A stretch of 64,000 nt of DNA, from assembly GCF_021044425.1 (NCBI RefSeq), contig NZ_JAJNEC010000003.1:558001-622000 (forward strand), written 5' to 3'. The notes beneath the pieces were generated by a model that did no database searches, was not told where the DNA came from, and saw nothing but the letters and a program-made list of their open reading frames with translations. A program made the translations under genes and the position numbers. The DNA is from Niabella pedocola. GTDB lineage: Bacteria > Bacteroidota > Bacteroidia > Chitinophagales > Chitinophagaceae. This document shows, piece after piece, positions 17,642 through 26,743 of this stretch; positions within the stretch are counted from its first letter, which is position 1, and each line of letters starts with the position of its first letter.

Positions 17642-18892
17642 TCAGAACCGGTCCGGGCTGAACCCCTCAATTGCAGTAGCCACCGGTTTTCCGGACAACA
17701 GGTCTGCAATGGATTTACCAAATGCCGGTCCCAGGCTCAACCCCATCATGCCACCGCCACCGGCGATACTCAGGTTGCTATACTGCCGGGTTCTTCCAAG
17801 GTAGGGTAATCCGTCCGGCGGACAGGGACGGTAACCGAACCATATATCTTCAGGATAGGGCACCTTTAAACCCGGAAAATACCGGGGAATGGATTCCACG
17901 ATACCTTTTACACGGTTTTCATAGACACGGTCATTGGCTGGTCCCAATTCCATCGTACCACTAAAACGGATCTGCCCGTGCATAGGCGTTACCGCAACCC
18001 TTGCCTCCAGCAACAACGTGCCATGTACCAGGGTGTTTGTTCCGTTAGGATCATGCATAAAGGAATAGCCCTTGCCCGGCATCAGCGGCAGCTTCAATTG
18101 CAGGCGGGAAGCCAGTTTGGGCAATGCGGCACCTCCGGCGATCACGATCTCATCTGCGTGGTAATGTCCTTTTGATGTGATCACTTCGGCGATCCTGCTG
18201 CCCGATAACCGGAAGCCGCTGACCTCCGTTTGATACCGGATCTCCACGCCGCGGGCCAACAGGTAACGGGTAAGCTGCTGCATGAGTTTGGGCGGGTACA
18301 GGATGCCGTCGCAAGCGTACCATACACCACCCAGTGCATTTATTTCCAGGCCCGGTTCTAAGGCCTGTATGCCGCTCCGGTCCAGCACTTCGGTATGTAA
18401 ACCCAGCCGCCGGGCGGCCGCGGCCAGTTCTATTTCCTCCTGCTGAACGGCTTTGGTCTGATACAACATCAGGATGCCGTTTTGCCGGAGCTCAAAACCG
18501 AATCCTTCTTCGGCAGCGAGTTCATCATACAACCGGCTGCTGTACAGGTTCAGATCCCGGATCGCTTCCCCATTCCGTTGTACATGCTTTTCATTGGCAT
18601 GCCGCAGAAACCGGAGTCCCCAATCGATCAGTGACACATTCAGCGAAGGCCGGATATAAAAAGGGCTCTTACTGTTCAGCATCCATTTCAATCCCTGTGC
18701 TACAATGCCCGGTGCAGCCAATGGGGTAAAATGGCTGGGTACAATCATTCCGGCATTGCCATAAGAGCAGTTGTTGGTACCATCCCCTTTCTCCAGCACC
18801 TGTACTTCCCATCCGTCTTTCAGCAGGTAATAGGCCGCCGATAGCCCGGCGATCCCCGCTCCCACAATAATCACTTTCCCTTTATGATGCAT
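17642..18892 (-). CDS. D-hydroxyproline dehydrogenase / D-amino-acid dehydrogenase-like FAD oxidoreductase
   Basis: 416 residues of the DadA/DAO family: FAD-binding KVIIVGAGIAGLSAAYYLLK at about 6-25, the CSYGNAGMIVPSHFTPLAAP segment typical of DadA-like enzymes, and the C-terminal FAD loop GYRPCPPDGLPYLGR followed by GGGMMGLSLGPAFG. In Hyp-degrading bacteria a member of this family oxidises cis-4-hydroxy-D-proline to 1-pyrroline-4-hydroxy-2-carboxylate. The assignment rests on context: it is the last gene of an operon that holds the epimerase, the deaminase-like DHDPS homologue and the semialdehyde dehydrogenase of that pathway. 20 bp separate it from the epimerase gene. Without that context, a general D-amino-acid dehydrogenase would be the call. 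Confidence 0.88.
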   Translation of the reverse strand: MHHKGKVIIVGAGIAGLSAAYYLLKDGWEVQVLEKGDGTNNCSYGNAGMIVPSHFTPLAAPGIVAQGLKWMLNSKSPFYIRPSLNVSLIDWGLRFLRHANEKHVQRNGEAIRDLNLYSSRLYDELAAEEGFGFELRQNGILMLYQTKAVQQEEIELAAAARRLGLHTEVLDRSGIQALEPGLEINALGGVWYACDGILYPPKLMQQLTRYLLARGVEIRYQTEVSGFRLSGSRIAEVITSKGHYHADEIVIAGGAALPKLASRLQLKLPLMPGKGYSFMHDPNGTNTLVHGTLLLEARVAVTPMHGQIRFSGTMELGPANDRVYENRVKGIVESIPRYFPGLKVPYPEDIWFGYRPCPPDGLPYLGRTRQYSNLSIAGGGGMMGLSLGPAFGKSIADLLSGKPVATAIEGFSPDRF

Positions 18893-18912
18893 CCGTTTTT
18901 GTTTTGATTCAT

Positions 18913-19911
18913 TTATACCACCTGGAATCCTTCTTTGTATGGATCATCGTCGTCAATGATGATCTGGTTATAGCCCGTGATTTGCGCCCAACCTTCCACA
19001 GAGGGAATGATCGCTGCTTTTTCAAGTATCGAGGTTTCCTGCTCTATGCGGCCGGTAAACCGAGACCCGATATAACTTTCATGGATAAAATCTTCCCCCT
19101 TCCGGAGTTTGCCCTTCGCATACCATTGCGCCATTCTTGCACAAGTGCCGGTACCGCAGGGAGAACGGTCGAGTGCATTCTCCCCCACCAGTACGGCATT
19201 TCTTCCGGTTGAACCGGCTTTTAAAGGCTTGCCGGTCCACTGAATATGGCTCAGTCCCCCGATATGCGGATCCTCCGGATGGAGGAATTCATATTTTTCA
19301 TTCAGCAATTTCCGGATCACCTTGCCATAATGGATCAGCTGTGCCGCTGTAAAATCAGCAATGTCTTTAAAGTTTTTTTGCGGGTCCACGATCGCATAAA
19401 AATTGCCGCCATAAGCCACATCCGCTGCAATCTCGCCCAACCCCGGACAATCTACCGTAAGCCCCTCTTTATATAAAAATGCTTTTACATTGGTGAGCTT
19501 TACCGACTTTACCTTTTTCCCTTCCTGTATATAATCGATCAACACCAGGCCCGAAGGTGTCTCCAGCCGGAGTTTCCCGGGAACCTTTGGCGTAACCAAT
19601 CCTTCTTCAACGGCGATGGTCACTGTTCCGATGGTTCCATGTCCGCACATCGGTAAACATCCGCTGGTTTCAATGTATAAAACCCCTACATCATTTGCAG
19701 GATCGGCCGGCGGATAAAGGATACTGCCGCTCATCATGTCGTGACCACGCGGTTCAAACATCAATCCTTTCCGGATCCAGTCGTAGGTTTCCATAAAATG
19801 AAGCCGGCGTTCCATCATGGAATTGCCGTTGAGAAACGGGGCGCCACCAGCTACCAATCTTACCGCACAGCCACAGGTATGTGCATCGATACAAAAAAAT
19901 GTTTTCCGCAT
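18913..19911 (-). CDS. 4-hydroxyproline 2-epimerase (proline racemase family)
   Basis: 332 residues. The proline-racemase fold has two catalytic cysteines: Cys89 in PMCGHGTIG and Cys252 in LDRSPCGTGTCARM. Having Cys at both positions marks epimerases/racemases; the related trans-3-hydroxyproline dehydratases have Thr at the second position. The N terminus (FFCIDAHTCGCAVRLVAGG) is that of the hydroxyproline branch. It should convert trans-4-hydroxy-L-proline into cis-4-hydroxy-D-proline in the cytoplasm, the first step of the pathway. It sits 9 bp after the aldehyde dehydrogenase gene and 20 bp before the oxidase gene, so it is inside a tight operon. Confidence 0.95.
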   Translation of the reverse strand: MRKTFFCIDAHTCGCAVRLVAGGAPFLNGNSMMERRLHFMETYDWIRKGLMFEPRGHDMMSGSILYPPADPANDVGVLYIETSGCLPMCGHGTIGTVTIAVEEGLVTPKVPGKLRLETPSGLVLIDYIQEGKKVKSVKLTNVKAFLYKEGLTVDCPGLGEIAADVAYGGNFYAIVDPQKNFKDIADFTAAQLIHYGKVIRKLLNEKYEFLHPEDPHIGGLSHIQWTGKPLKAGSTGRNAVLVGENALDRSPCGTGTCARMAQWYAKGKLRKGEDFIHESYIGSRFTGRIEQETSILEKAAIIPSVEGWAQITGYNQIIIDDDDPYKEGFQVV

Positions 19912-19920
19912 ATGAGCTTT

Positions 19921-21423
19921 TTAGATACAAACGCCTGATGATATATCTTCCATCGTTAACTGCCCGTTAACGATACGCAAAATCTGCAATCCATTCTCAT
20001 CTTTTAATTCTTCCGGTAAATAGGCCTCCGGCCAGTTCTGAAATGCTACCGGCCGTACAAAGCGTTTCACCGCATCGGGTCCCACCGATGTAAACCGTGC
20101 GTCGGTGGAGGCCGGGAAAGGGCCGCCATGCTGCATGGCATACACCACTTCCACACCCGTAGGCATGCCGTTGAACAAGAGCCGGCCGGCCTTATCCTTC
20201 ACCCGCTCAATAATCATTTTGTATGCATCCATGTCTGCCGCAGTAGCAACAAGCGTAACCGTTAATTGTCCCTTTAACTGTGCCGCAACGGCCGCCACTT
20301 CATCCCATGAGCCCGCTTCTATAAGGATGCCAAAAGGACCAAATACCTCTTCCCCCAATATAGGGTTTGTTAAAAAGCTGGCGGCCGTGGTTTCCACCAC
20401 CCTTGCTCGTCCCTGGCCGCCGGTTGCCGGTATGGCCGACTCGGCCCAGATATGGATCTCCGGCTGCTCACTCAGCAATGTCTTACGCTTTTCAAAATTC
20501 GTATAAATGTGCTCATTCAGCATCACTGAAGGAAGTATATCCCGGATACCGGTGCGCAACGTCTGTTTAAACCGGTCCAATGCCGCGCTTTTAACACCAA
20601 TAACCATTCCGGGATTGGTACAAAACTGCCCGGTGCCCAATGTAAGCGACGCGATATATTCTTTAGCCAGCGCTTCGGCGCCTTGTTCCAGTGCCTGCGG
20701 AAAAACAAAAACAGGGTTTATACTTCCCATCTCTGCAAAAACAGGAATGGGCTCCTCCCGGCGGCCGGCAATATCCAGCAAGGCTTTACCTCCCTGGTAA
20801 GAACCTGTAAAGCCTACAGCCTTTACCTGTGGATGTGCAGTAAGGTAGGCCCCCGTACGCTCACCGGTACCAGCCACTTCATCTCCGTCAATATGTGAAA
20901 ACACCCCCGGTGGCCACCCGGATGCTTCAACCACGGCCGTTATTGCCGCCGCCATGATCCGGGATGTTTCCGGATGTCCGGGATGTGCTTTTACCAGTAC
21001 CGGGCAACCCGCGCCGATAGCGCTGGCGGTATCGCCCCCGGCCGTAGAAAAGGCAAACGGAAAATTGCCGGCGCCAAAAACCAGCACCGGGCCCAACCCG
21101 ATACTGTATTTGCGAATATCGTTCTTTGCCTTTTCCTTGTGGGCCGTATCAATACGGGCTTCTACGTATAACCCTTTGGCAACGGCATCGGCATAAGCGC
21201 GCCACTGACCAACGGTACGGGCCTTTTCACCGGTAAGCCTTGGCAACGGCAGTGCCGTTTCGCGGTGCGCGGCATCCAGCAGCTCTGGGCCCAGGGCTTC
21301 GATCTGATCCGCAACAGCCTGCATAAAAACCGCACGTTCTTTTACAGTGGTCGTTTTTAAAAACTGAAAGGCACTACCGGCCGAAACCGCATATGCATCC
21401 AACACTGACTGAGATAGCATCAT
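19921..21423 (-). CDS. 2,5-dioxovalerate (alpha-ketoglutarate semialdehyde) dehydrogenase, NADP-type ALDH
   Basis: 500 residues of the aldehyde dehydrogenase superfamily. Catalytic Cys268 lies in LGTGQFCTNPGMV and general-base Glu231 in FAEMGSINPVFVF. The NAD(P)-binding region includes FGAGNFPFAFSTAGGDTASA and VGFTGSYQGGKAL. The FAEMGSINP variant is typical of alpha-ketoglutaric semialdehyde dehydrogenases, as opposed to the LELGG of general ALDHs. It would oxidise the semialdehyde from the deaminase step to 2-oxoglutarate, feeding the TCA cycle. The start is at 21423 or the next codon (MMLSQ); 51 bp from the upstream DHDPS-family gene, 9 bp from the epimerase. Confidence 0.94.
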   Translation of the reverse strand: MMLSQSVLDAYAVSAGSAFQFLKTTTVKERAVFMQAVADQIEALGPELLDAAHRETALPLPRLTGEKARTVGQWRAYADAVAKGLYVEARIDTAHKEKAKNDIRKYSIGLGPVLVFGAGNFPFAFSTAGGDTASAIGAGCPVLVKAHPGHPETSRIMAAAITAVVEASGWPPGVFSHIDGDEVAGTGERTGAYLTAHPQVKAVGFTGSYQGGKALLDIAGRREEPIPVFAEMGSINPVFVFPQALEQGAEALAKEYIASLTLGTGQFCTNPGMVIGVKSAALDRFKQTLRTGIRDILPSVMLNEHIYTNFEKRKTLLSEQPEIHIWAESAIPATGGQGRARVVETTAASFLTNPILGEEVFGPFGILIEAGSWDEVAAVAAQLKGQLTVTLVATAADMDAYKMIIERVKDKAGRLLFNGMPTGVEVVYAMQHGGPFPASTDARFTSVGPDAVKRFVRPVAFQNWPEAYLPEELKDENGLQILRIVNGQLTMEDISSGVCI

Positions 21424-21474
21424 TTTTATTTTTTTTAAACCGGAGCTTTCCGGTAATCAGCAATTACAAGCGTG

Positions 21475-22377
21475 TTATAATACCGGGCGGGATGCGATGC
21501 CGTCCGCAATGATCTGCCGGATCCGGCTGGCCTCCTCCCCTGTTAACGGAAGCCGCGGTGCCCGTACATGAGGATGACTGATACCCTCGCTGGTAGCCGC
21601 CAGTTTAATATACTGTACCAGTTTGGGATGAATATCCAGCTCCAGCAAGGGCATAAACCACCGGTATATCTGAAGCGCCTTTTGCACATCACCCGATTGC
21701 AGGCAGCGGTACATGGCTACGGTTTCTTTCGGAAATGCGTCTACCAGGCCCGCCACCACTCCGTCGGCTCCCAGCATCAGCGACTCCAGACAAACGGTAT
21801 CAATACCACAGAGGATCTTTATACGGCTGCCAAAACGGTTGATCATCCGGGTGATATTGGTTACGTCCCGTGTAGACTCTTTTACAGCCTGGATCGTTGG
21901 GCATTCAATCAGTTCTTCAAACATATCCAGCGTTACATAAATGCCATAGTCAACCGGGTTATTATAGATCAGGATCGGCAGATCGGTTGCCGCTGCCACT
22001 GTTTTAAAATAGGTCACCACCTCCCGGTTATCGGCCCGGTAACGCATCGGTGGCAGCAACATCAGTCCATCTGCGCCGGATTCTTTTGCCCGCCGTGCAA
22101 ATTCAATCGCATTTTTCGTGGTATTTTCCGATAGATTCAGGATCACCGGAATCCGGCCATTTACCTGTTTCAATGCCGCATGCAACAGCTCAAACTTCTC
22201 GCCGGTTTCCAGGGTACTGGCTTCCCCCAGGGTTCCTGCCAATATGATTCCATCTACACCTGCTGTGATCTGTGCCTCCGTGTTTTTGGCAAACATTTCA
22301 AAATCGATCGCCCCGTCTGCCGTAAAAGGCGTTAGTAATGCGGGATAAATACCCTTCCATGCCGGTTTCATACTCAT
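21475..22377 (-). CDS. DHDPS/NAL-family lyase, likely 1-pyrroline-4-hydroxy-2-carboxylate deaminase
   Basis: 300 residues from the ATG at 22377 (MSMKPAWKGIYPALLTPFTA). The frame stays open to a non-ATG start at 22446, but the promoter-like box at 22390-22397 argues for the shorter protein. Class I aldolase-like (beta/alpha)8 barrel: Schiff-base Lys166 (IQAVKEST), Tyr in LIYNNPVDYG, and the GTLGEASTL substrate-carboxylate loop. The family contains dihydrodipicolinate synthase, N-acetylneuraminate lyase and the hydroxyproline-pathway deaminase. Co-transcription with the epimerase, oxidase and semialdehyde dehydrogenase selects the last: cyclic imine to 2,5-dioxovalerate plus ammonia. Confidence 0.92.
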   Translation of the reverse strand: MSMKPAWKGIYPALLTPFTADGAIDFEMFAKNTEAQITAGVDGIILAGTLGEASTLETGEKFELLHAALKQVNGRIPVILNLSENTTKNAIEFARRAKESGADGLMLLPPMRYRADNREVVTYFKTVAAATDLPILIYNNPVDYGIYVTLDMFEELIECPTIQAVKESTRDVTNITRMINRFGSRIKILCGIDTVCLESLMLGADGVVAGLVDAFPKETVAMYRCLQSGDVQKALQIYRWFMPLLELDIHPKLVQYIKLAATSEGISHPHVRAPRLPLTGEEASRIRQIIADGIASRPVL

Positions 22378-22389
22378 TGTTTTTTTATT

Positions 22390-22397
22390 CAAAACTA
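22390..22397 (-). promoter_or_regulatory. candidate -7 box of the hydroxyproline operon
   Basis: On the minus strand TAGTTTTG fits TAnnTTTG and ends 12 nt before the ATG at 22377. I see no good -33 TTTG at the right distance, as expected for a promoter that needs an activator such as the adjacent AraC protein. The four catabolic genes could also be read through from the AraC gene, which ends 81 bp upstream. Confidence 0.35.
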
Positions 22398-22458
22398 ACC
22401 GCACCCGGCATAGCGCGTTATGTAGCTTTTGATCAATGCTGACCATATTTTAACCGGT

Positions 22459-23340
22459 TTATTCAACTGCCGTTGTGCTCCGGTACCGTTTGAGGTATTC
22501 CTTCGGCGGGCAGCCGATGAGCGCGCGAAATACCCGGTTAAAATTCGTAAGACTGTTAAACCCGCTGTTATACGCCACGGACGAAATACTATTCAGCCGG
22601 TCGGCTGCAAGCAATTTACAAGCCTCCTGTACACGTAGTTCATTCAGACATTCAATATAAGTGGTACCTGTATGCTTTTTAAAGGAACGGCAAAATGCCT
22701 GCGGCGTCAGGTTGGCCTGGGCAGCTATTTCCTGTAAGCACAAGGTGTGGTTGGTGAATTTTTTCCGGATATATTCTTTTGCCTCCAGGATGCGTCGGTC
22801 GCTGTCTGACACGGATGCAGTGCGGTGCTTACTGCCTGATAAAAAGATATGTTGCTGCTGGTGTTCCCGGAGGTAATGCAGCACTCTCACAAAAGAGAAA
22901 ATCCGCTCAAACCCTTGCTGCGCCTTCAATGCATGCAGGGCCGCCCCTACCGTTTTTTTTAAAGCGGGCGCTACTTTAAAACCGGTTTCGGTGTGCAGCA
23001 CAAATGCCTTCAACGGTTCCAGTTCCGGCAGGTTAAAGAGTGCCGCAAGCTTTTTAAAAGGATCAAAAAAAACCGAAACGGCATGCACCCGGTGTGGTTC
23101 GCCTTCATTAAAACGTGCTTTAAAGACATGTGACTGATTGGCCCCGAGGTAAAAAATATCCCCGGCATTAAACTCGATCAGGTGTTGCTCCATAGCCAGC
23201 GTGCCGGCACCCCTGATGATCCACATGATCTGGATTTCTTCATGCCGGTGGAAGTACGGATAAAAACCGGGCAACCGGTCTTCCTGGATATCGATACTGG
23301 CATCGCCGGCCGTAGGTACAGAAAACTGCAAGCTTCTCAT
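22459..23340 (-). CDS. AraC-family transcriptional regulator of the hydroxyproline locus
   Basis: 293 residues from the ATG at 23340 (a TTG at 23364 would place the start in an operator-like palindrome). The N-terminal cupin domain (about 15-95: FYPYFHRHEEIQIMWIIRGA, FNAGDIFYLGANQSHVF) should bind the inducer. The C-terminal pair of helix-turn-helices (about 190-290) contains LCLQEIAAQANLTPQAFCRS and ISSVAYNSGFNSLTNFNRVF. It stands between the hydroxyproline catabolic operon (same strand, downstream) and a SusC/SusD pair (divergent), so it can control both. Hydroxyproline or a pathway intermediate is the likely inducer; this is inference. Confidence 0.93.
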   Translation of the reverse strand: MRSLQFSVPTAGDASIDIQEDRLPGFYPYFHRHEEIQIMWIIRGAGTLAMEQHLIEFNAGDIFYLGANQSHVFKARFNEGEPHRVHAVSVFFDPFKKLAALFNLPELEPLKAFVLHTETGFKVAPALKKTVGAALHALKAQQGFERIFSFVRVLHYLREHQQQHIFLSGSKHRTASVSDSDRRILEAKEYIRKKFTNHTLCLQEIAAQANLTPQAFCRSFKKHTGTTYIECLNELRVQEACKLLAADRLNSISSVAYNSGFNSLTNFNRVFRALIGCPPKEYLKRYRSTTAVE

Positions 23341-23364
23341 ATTGCAAAAACAATTTGAATGCAA

Positions 23365-23383
23365 TTTAGCACTTTGAGCTAAA
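23365..23383. promoter_or_regulatory. palindrome in the araC-susC intergenic region, candidate AraC operator
   Basis: Perfect inverted repeat TTTAGC-N7-GCTAAA, 25 bp upstream of the AraC start and about 58-76 bp upstream of the susC -7 box. That placement suits an activator site for susC and an autoregulatory site for the regulator gene. Confidence 0.45.
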
Positions 23384-23440
23384 TGTTAAAATATTGCCAT
23401 ACAAAACTAAAAAATGAACAATCCCGTTTTAAAAAGCAAC

Positions 23441-23448
23441 TATATTTG
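23441..23448 (+). promoter_or_regulatory. candidate -7 box for susC/susD
   Basis: TATATTTG is an exact TAnnTTTG match. There is no clear TTTG 19-20 bp upstream, in keeping with activator dependence. Predicted start is about 23455, leaving an untranslated leader of roughly 158 nt before the susC ATG at 23613. Confidence 0.45.
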
Positions 23449-23519
23449 CATTAGAATAGATTAGACCAGACCTAAAAATCAATAAACGATTTCCTGCGTA
23501 TCATTTAAAAACGATTGTA

Positions 23520-23558
23520 ATGAAAAAAAAGAATTCCCACCACTTCGACAGTACCTGA
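23520..23558 (+). other. mini-ORF in the susC leader
   Basis: ATG-started 12-residue frame MKKKNSHHFDST followed by TGA, 54 bp upstream of the SusC start and inside its predicted leader. It could be a leader peptide, a remnant of an old start, or chance. Confidence 0.25.
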
Positions 23559-23612
23559 TCGGCCGCTTCCTGTTTGTGCCACATTAATTATTCCTCAGTT
23601 AAATCAAAACAA

Positions 23613-26600
23613 ATGATGAAATCCTGTTTCTATACGGGAAGGGCTGTTTTTTGCCTTATTCCCGCCAAACGATTGCCGGCAGCGCTCCTGTTGCTGCTGC
23701 TGTTGTTCAGTGTTGCTCCGCTCCTGTTTGCGCAAAATCAGCGGCAAATCAGGGGAACCGTTGCCGATGAAAAAGGGACACCCCTCGCCGATGTTTCTAT
23801 AGTGGAAAAGGGCACCCGGCATGGTGTCCGCAGCCAGGAAGACGGCCGCTTTGAGCTAACGGTTTCCGGCAGCAACCCCATCCTTATTGTTACACATACC
23901 GGCTTTCAGCCAACGGAAGTAACGGCAGGACGTCAGTCCCTGCTTTCCATCGCATTACAGTCATACAACCGGTCGCTGGATGAAGTAGTGGTGGTTGGTT
24001 ATGGTTCCCAGAAAAAAACCACCCTTACCGGAGCAGTAGCAACAGTAAAAGGAACGGCCCTTGTTCAGAGCAGCTCGGCCAACGTAGCCAACGCCATCGC
24101 CGGCCGTATCCCCGGTGTTATTGCCAATAACCGTTCCGGCCGCCCGGGAGATGACGGATCATCGCTTTTCATCAGGGGATTCAATTCTTTCGGAGGCGGC
24201 ACCAGTCCGCTGATCGTGGTAGACGGGGTACCCGACCGGGATTTCAGCCGTCTTAACCCCAATGACATCGAAAGCATCACCGTACTAAAAGATGCCTCTG
24301 CCGCCATCTATGGGGTACGTGCGGCCAATGGTGCCATACTGGTAACCACCAAACGTGGAAAATCCGGCAAACCGACCATCCAGTATGACGGCAGCTATGG
24401 GATACAGCAATTGACCCGGTTGCCCAAAATTGTAAATGCATGGGAGTATATGGCCTATTACAACGAGATCAACCCCGGTACCTACCAGCAATCGGAGATC
24501 GACAAATACAAAGCCGGCAACGACCCCAACTATACCAGTACGGATTGGATCCACGAAGTATTCCGCAAAACCGCGCCGCAGCAAACTCACTCGCTTTCGG
24601 TAAGCGGCGGTACGGATAACGTAAAATATTATTTCTCCGGGCAGCTGGTAGACCAGTCGAGTAATTTCAGGAACAGCATCGAGCATTACCGGCAATACAA
24701 TTTCCGCTCAAATATCGATGCCCGTATTTCAAAGAACCTGAAGGTAAACCTGGATGTGGCCGGGCGCCTGGAAGACCGCACATATCCTACCTGGAGCGTG
24801 GGCAATATTTTACATGAAACCCGCTCCATGTACCCGTTTATACCCACGCACTGGCCCAACGGCTCACCCAGTGCAGGTGTTACAGCAGGGCGTAACCCGG
24901 TGATCCTGGTTACCGGTGACCCCGGCTATGATAAAATCAAAAATTATGTGCTGACGCCATTGGCCGGTTTCGAATGGAAGCTTCCTTTTGTTACCGAAGG
25001 ATTGTCGCTGAGCGGTTATGCTTCTTATGATGTGAACATGCGGCACGAAAAAATATTTACCAAGCCCTGGGACGCTTACTCCTACAATAAAACCACCGGC
25101 GTTTATTCCAATGTACGTACCAGTACGGCCATATCAAGTGTTACCCAAAATGAAGGTATGTATAACGGCAGCACCCGCTTTATCAAGCTGGTGTATGACC
25201 GCCAGTTTGGCCGCCATAACATCAATGCCTTTGCCGGCTACGAGGCTACCAGCACTACCAACTGGGGCACTTATGCCTACCGGAAAAACCTGTTGAGCGA
25301 TCAGATCGACCAGATCTTCACCGGTTCGGCAGAAGGGCAGGTAGCTACGGGATCTGCCGCGCAGGATGGCCGCGCCAGCTACCTGGGCCGGGTGGCTTAT
25401 GACTACAGTAATAAATATATAGCGGAAGTAACCATGCGCTACAACGGGTCGTTCAACTTCCCGGAAGACAAGCGCTGGGGCCTCTTTCCTTCCGTTTCTG
25501 CCGGATGGCGCATTTCTGAAGAGCCATTTTTCAAACAAACTGTGCCCTTTATCGACCAGTTAAAATTAAGAGCCTCCTGGGGCATCCTGGGTAGCGATGC
25601 TGTAGCCCAGTATCTTTTTCTGACCAGGTACCAGTTAATCACCAATACCAGTTATCAAACCTATTTCGGAGATTACGGACTGGCCAATGCCCTGTACCTG
25701 TCCAGCACACCCAACCCCGATATCACCTGGGAAAAGCAGGATACACGGAACATCGGGTTAGACCTTGGCCTGTTAAACAATAAACTCAATATTACGGCGG
25801 ATTATTTCCGTTACCTGCGGAGTGATATTCTTGCAGCCCGTAATGCCTCCATACCGCTGTATACCGGTATGAGCCTGCCCAGTGAAAACATCGGTAAATC
25901 GTTAAACAGCGGCGTTGATTTTTCCATCGGTTACAATGATGCTGCAGGCGATCTTAAATATACGATCGGCATCAACGGAACCTTTGCAAAAAGCAAAGTG
26001 ATCTTCAGTGATGAAGCCGCAACCGTACCCGAATGGCAGAAATTTGAAGGACACCCCATCAACTCCTGGCTTTTATTTGCCAGCGATGGTATTTACCGTA
26101 CGCAGGATGAAATAGATCATTCCATACATGTGCCCGGCGCCCGGGTTGGCGAAATACGCATCAAGGACACCAATGGCGACGGCTCCATTACCTTTGACGA
26201 TGCGGTGCGCACCTATGAATCTGCCGTTCCGCAGATCGTATACGGCTGTGCACTGGGACTGAACTACAGGGGTATTGGGTTAAATATCCTGCTCTCCGGC
26301 CAGGCAAAGGCGCGTCAGCTGATCAATTCACAGATGCAGGGTTCCCTGATTGCACCACCGCAATGGCTTTATGACGGCCGCTGGACAACAGACAATACCA
26401 ACAGCATCTATCCCCGGGCCTTTAACGACAACAGCACCAATGCCTACTATTATAACAATTCCAACTTCTGGCTCATGAATGCTGCATTCCTGCGCCTGAA
26501 AACGCTGGAGTTATCGTATAGCATTCCTTCACAGGTATATAACCGGCTTGGCCTTTCATCCGTACGTGTGTATGCAGCCGGGTACAACCTGCTCTCATTT

Positions 26601-26705
26601 GATCACCTGAAAAAATACGGGGTAGATCCTGAAACCAACAATACCACCGGGGTTAATTATCCGCAGTCGAGGATTGTACGGTTTGGTGTAAATATTGGAT
26701 TGTAA
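23613..26705 (+). CDS. SusC/RagA TonB-dependent receptor of the hydroxyproline locus
   Basis: 1030 residues from the ATG at 23613; 13 upstream codons that open with TTG were discarded. Signal peptide to about residue 42 (ALLLLLLLFSVAPLLFAQ), carboxypeptidase-regulatory-like domain about 45-125 (IRGTVADEKGTPLADVSIVE), TonB box DEVVVVGYGSQKK, plug about 140-245 (SPLIVVDGVPDRDF, IESITVLKDASAAIYGVRAA), then a 22-strand barrel ending RIVRFGVNIGL. No STN domain, so it is not sigma/FecR-controlled, which fits the AraC gene next door. It is paired with a SusD lipoprotein 38 bp downstream. The genomic neighbours suggest it imports hydroxyproline-containing peptides or glycopeptides; the sequence alone cannot tell peptide from glycan. 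Confidence 0.96.
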   Translation: MMKSCFYTGRAVFCLIPAKRLPAALLLLLLLFSVAPLLFAQNQRQIRGTVADEKGTPLADVSIVEKGTRHGVRSQEDGRFELTVSGSNPILIVTHTGFQPTEVTAGRQSLLSIALQSYNRSLDEVVVVGYGSQKKTTLTGAVATVKGTALVQSSSANVANAIAGRIPGVIANNRSGRPGDDGSSLFIRGFNSFGGGTSPLIVVDGVPDRDFSRLNPNDIESITVLKDASAAIYGVRAANGAILVTTKRGKSGKPTIQYDGSYGIQQLTRLPKIVNAWEYMAYYNEINPGTYQQSEIDKYKAGNDPNYTSTDWIHEVFRKTAPQQTHSLSVSGGTDNVKYYFSGQLVDQSSNFRNSIEHYRQYNFRSNIDARISKNLKVNLDVAGRLEDRTYPTWSVGNILHETRSMYPFIPTHWPNGSPSAGVTAGRNPVILVTGDPGYDKIKNYVLTPLAGFEWKLPFVTEGLSLSGYASYDVNMRHEKIFTKPWDAYSYNKTTGVYSNVRTSTAISSVTQNEGMYNGSTRFIKLVYDRQFGRHNINAFAGYEATSTTNWGTYAYRKNLLSDQIDQIFTGSAEGQVATGSAAQDGRASYLGRVAYDYSNKYIAEVTMRYNGSFNFPEDKRWGLFPSVSAGWRISEEPFFKQTVPFIDQLKLRASWGILGSDAVAQYLFLTRYQLITNTSYQTYFGDYGLANALYLSSTPNPDITWEKQDTRNIGLDLGLLNNKLNITADYFRYLRSDILAARNASIPLYTGMSLPSENIGKSLNSGVDFSIGYNDAAGDLKYTIGINGTFAKSKVIFSDEAATVPEWQKFEGHPINSWLLFASDGIYRTQDEIDHSIHVPGARVGEIRIKDTNGDGSITFDDAVRTYESAVPQIVYGCALGLNYRGIGLNILLSGQAKARQLINSQMQGSLIAPPQWLYDGRWTTDNTNSIYPRAFNDNSTNAYYYNNSNFWLMNAAFLRLKTLELSYSIPSQVYNRLGLSSVRVYAAGYNLLSFDHLKKYGVDPETNNTTGVNYPQSRIVRFGVNIGL

Positions 26706-26743
26706 ATGGTAGCCGATCATTAAAAACAAAAAAAAATCAACAG

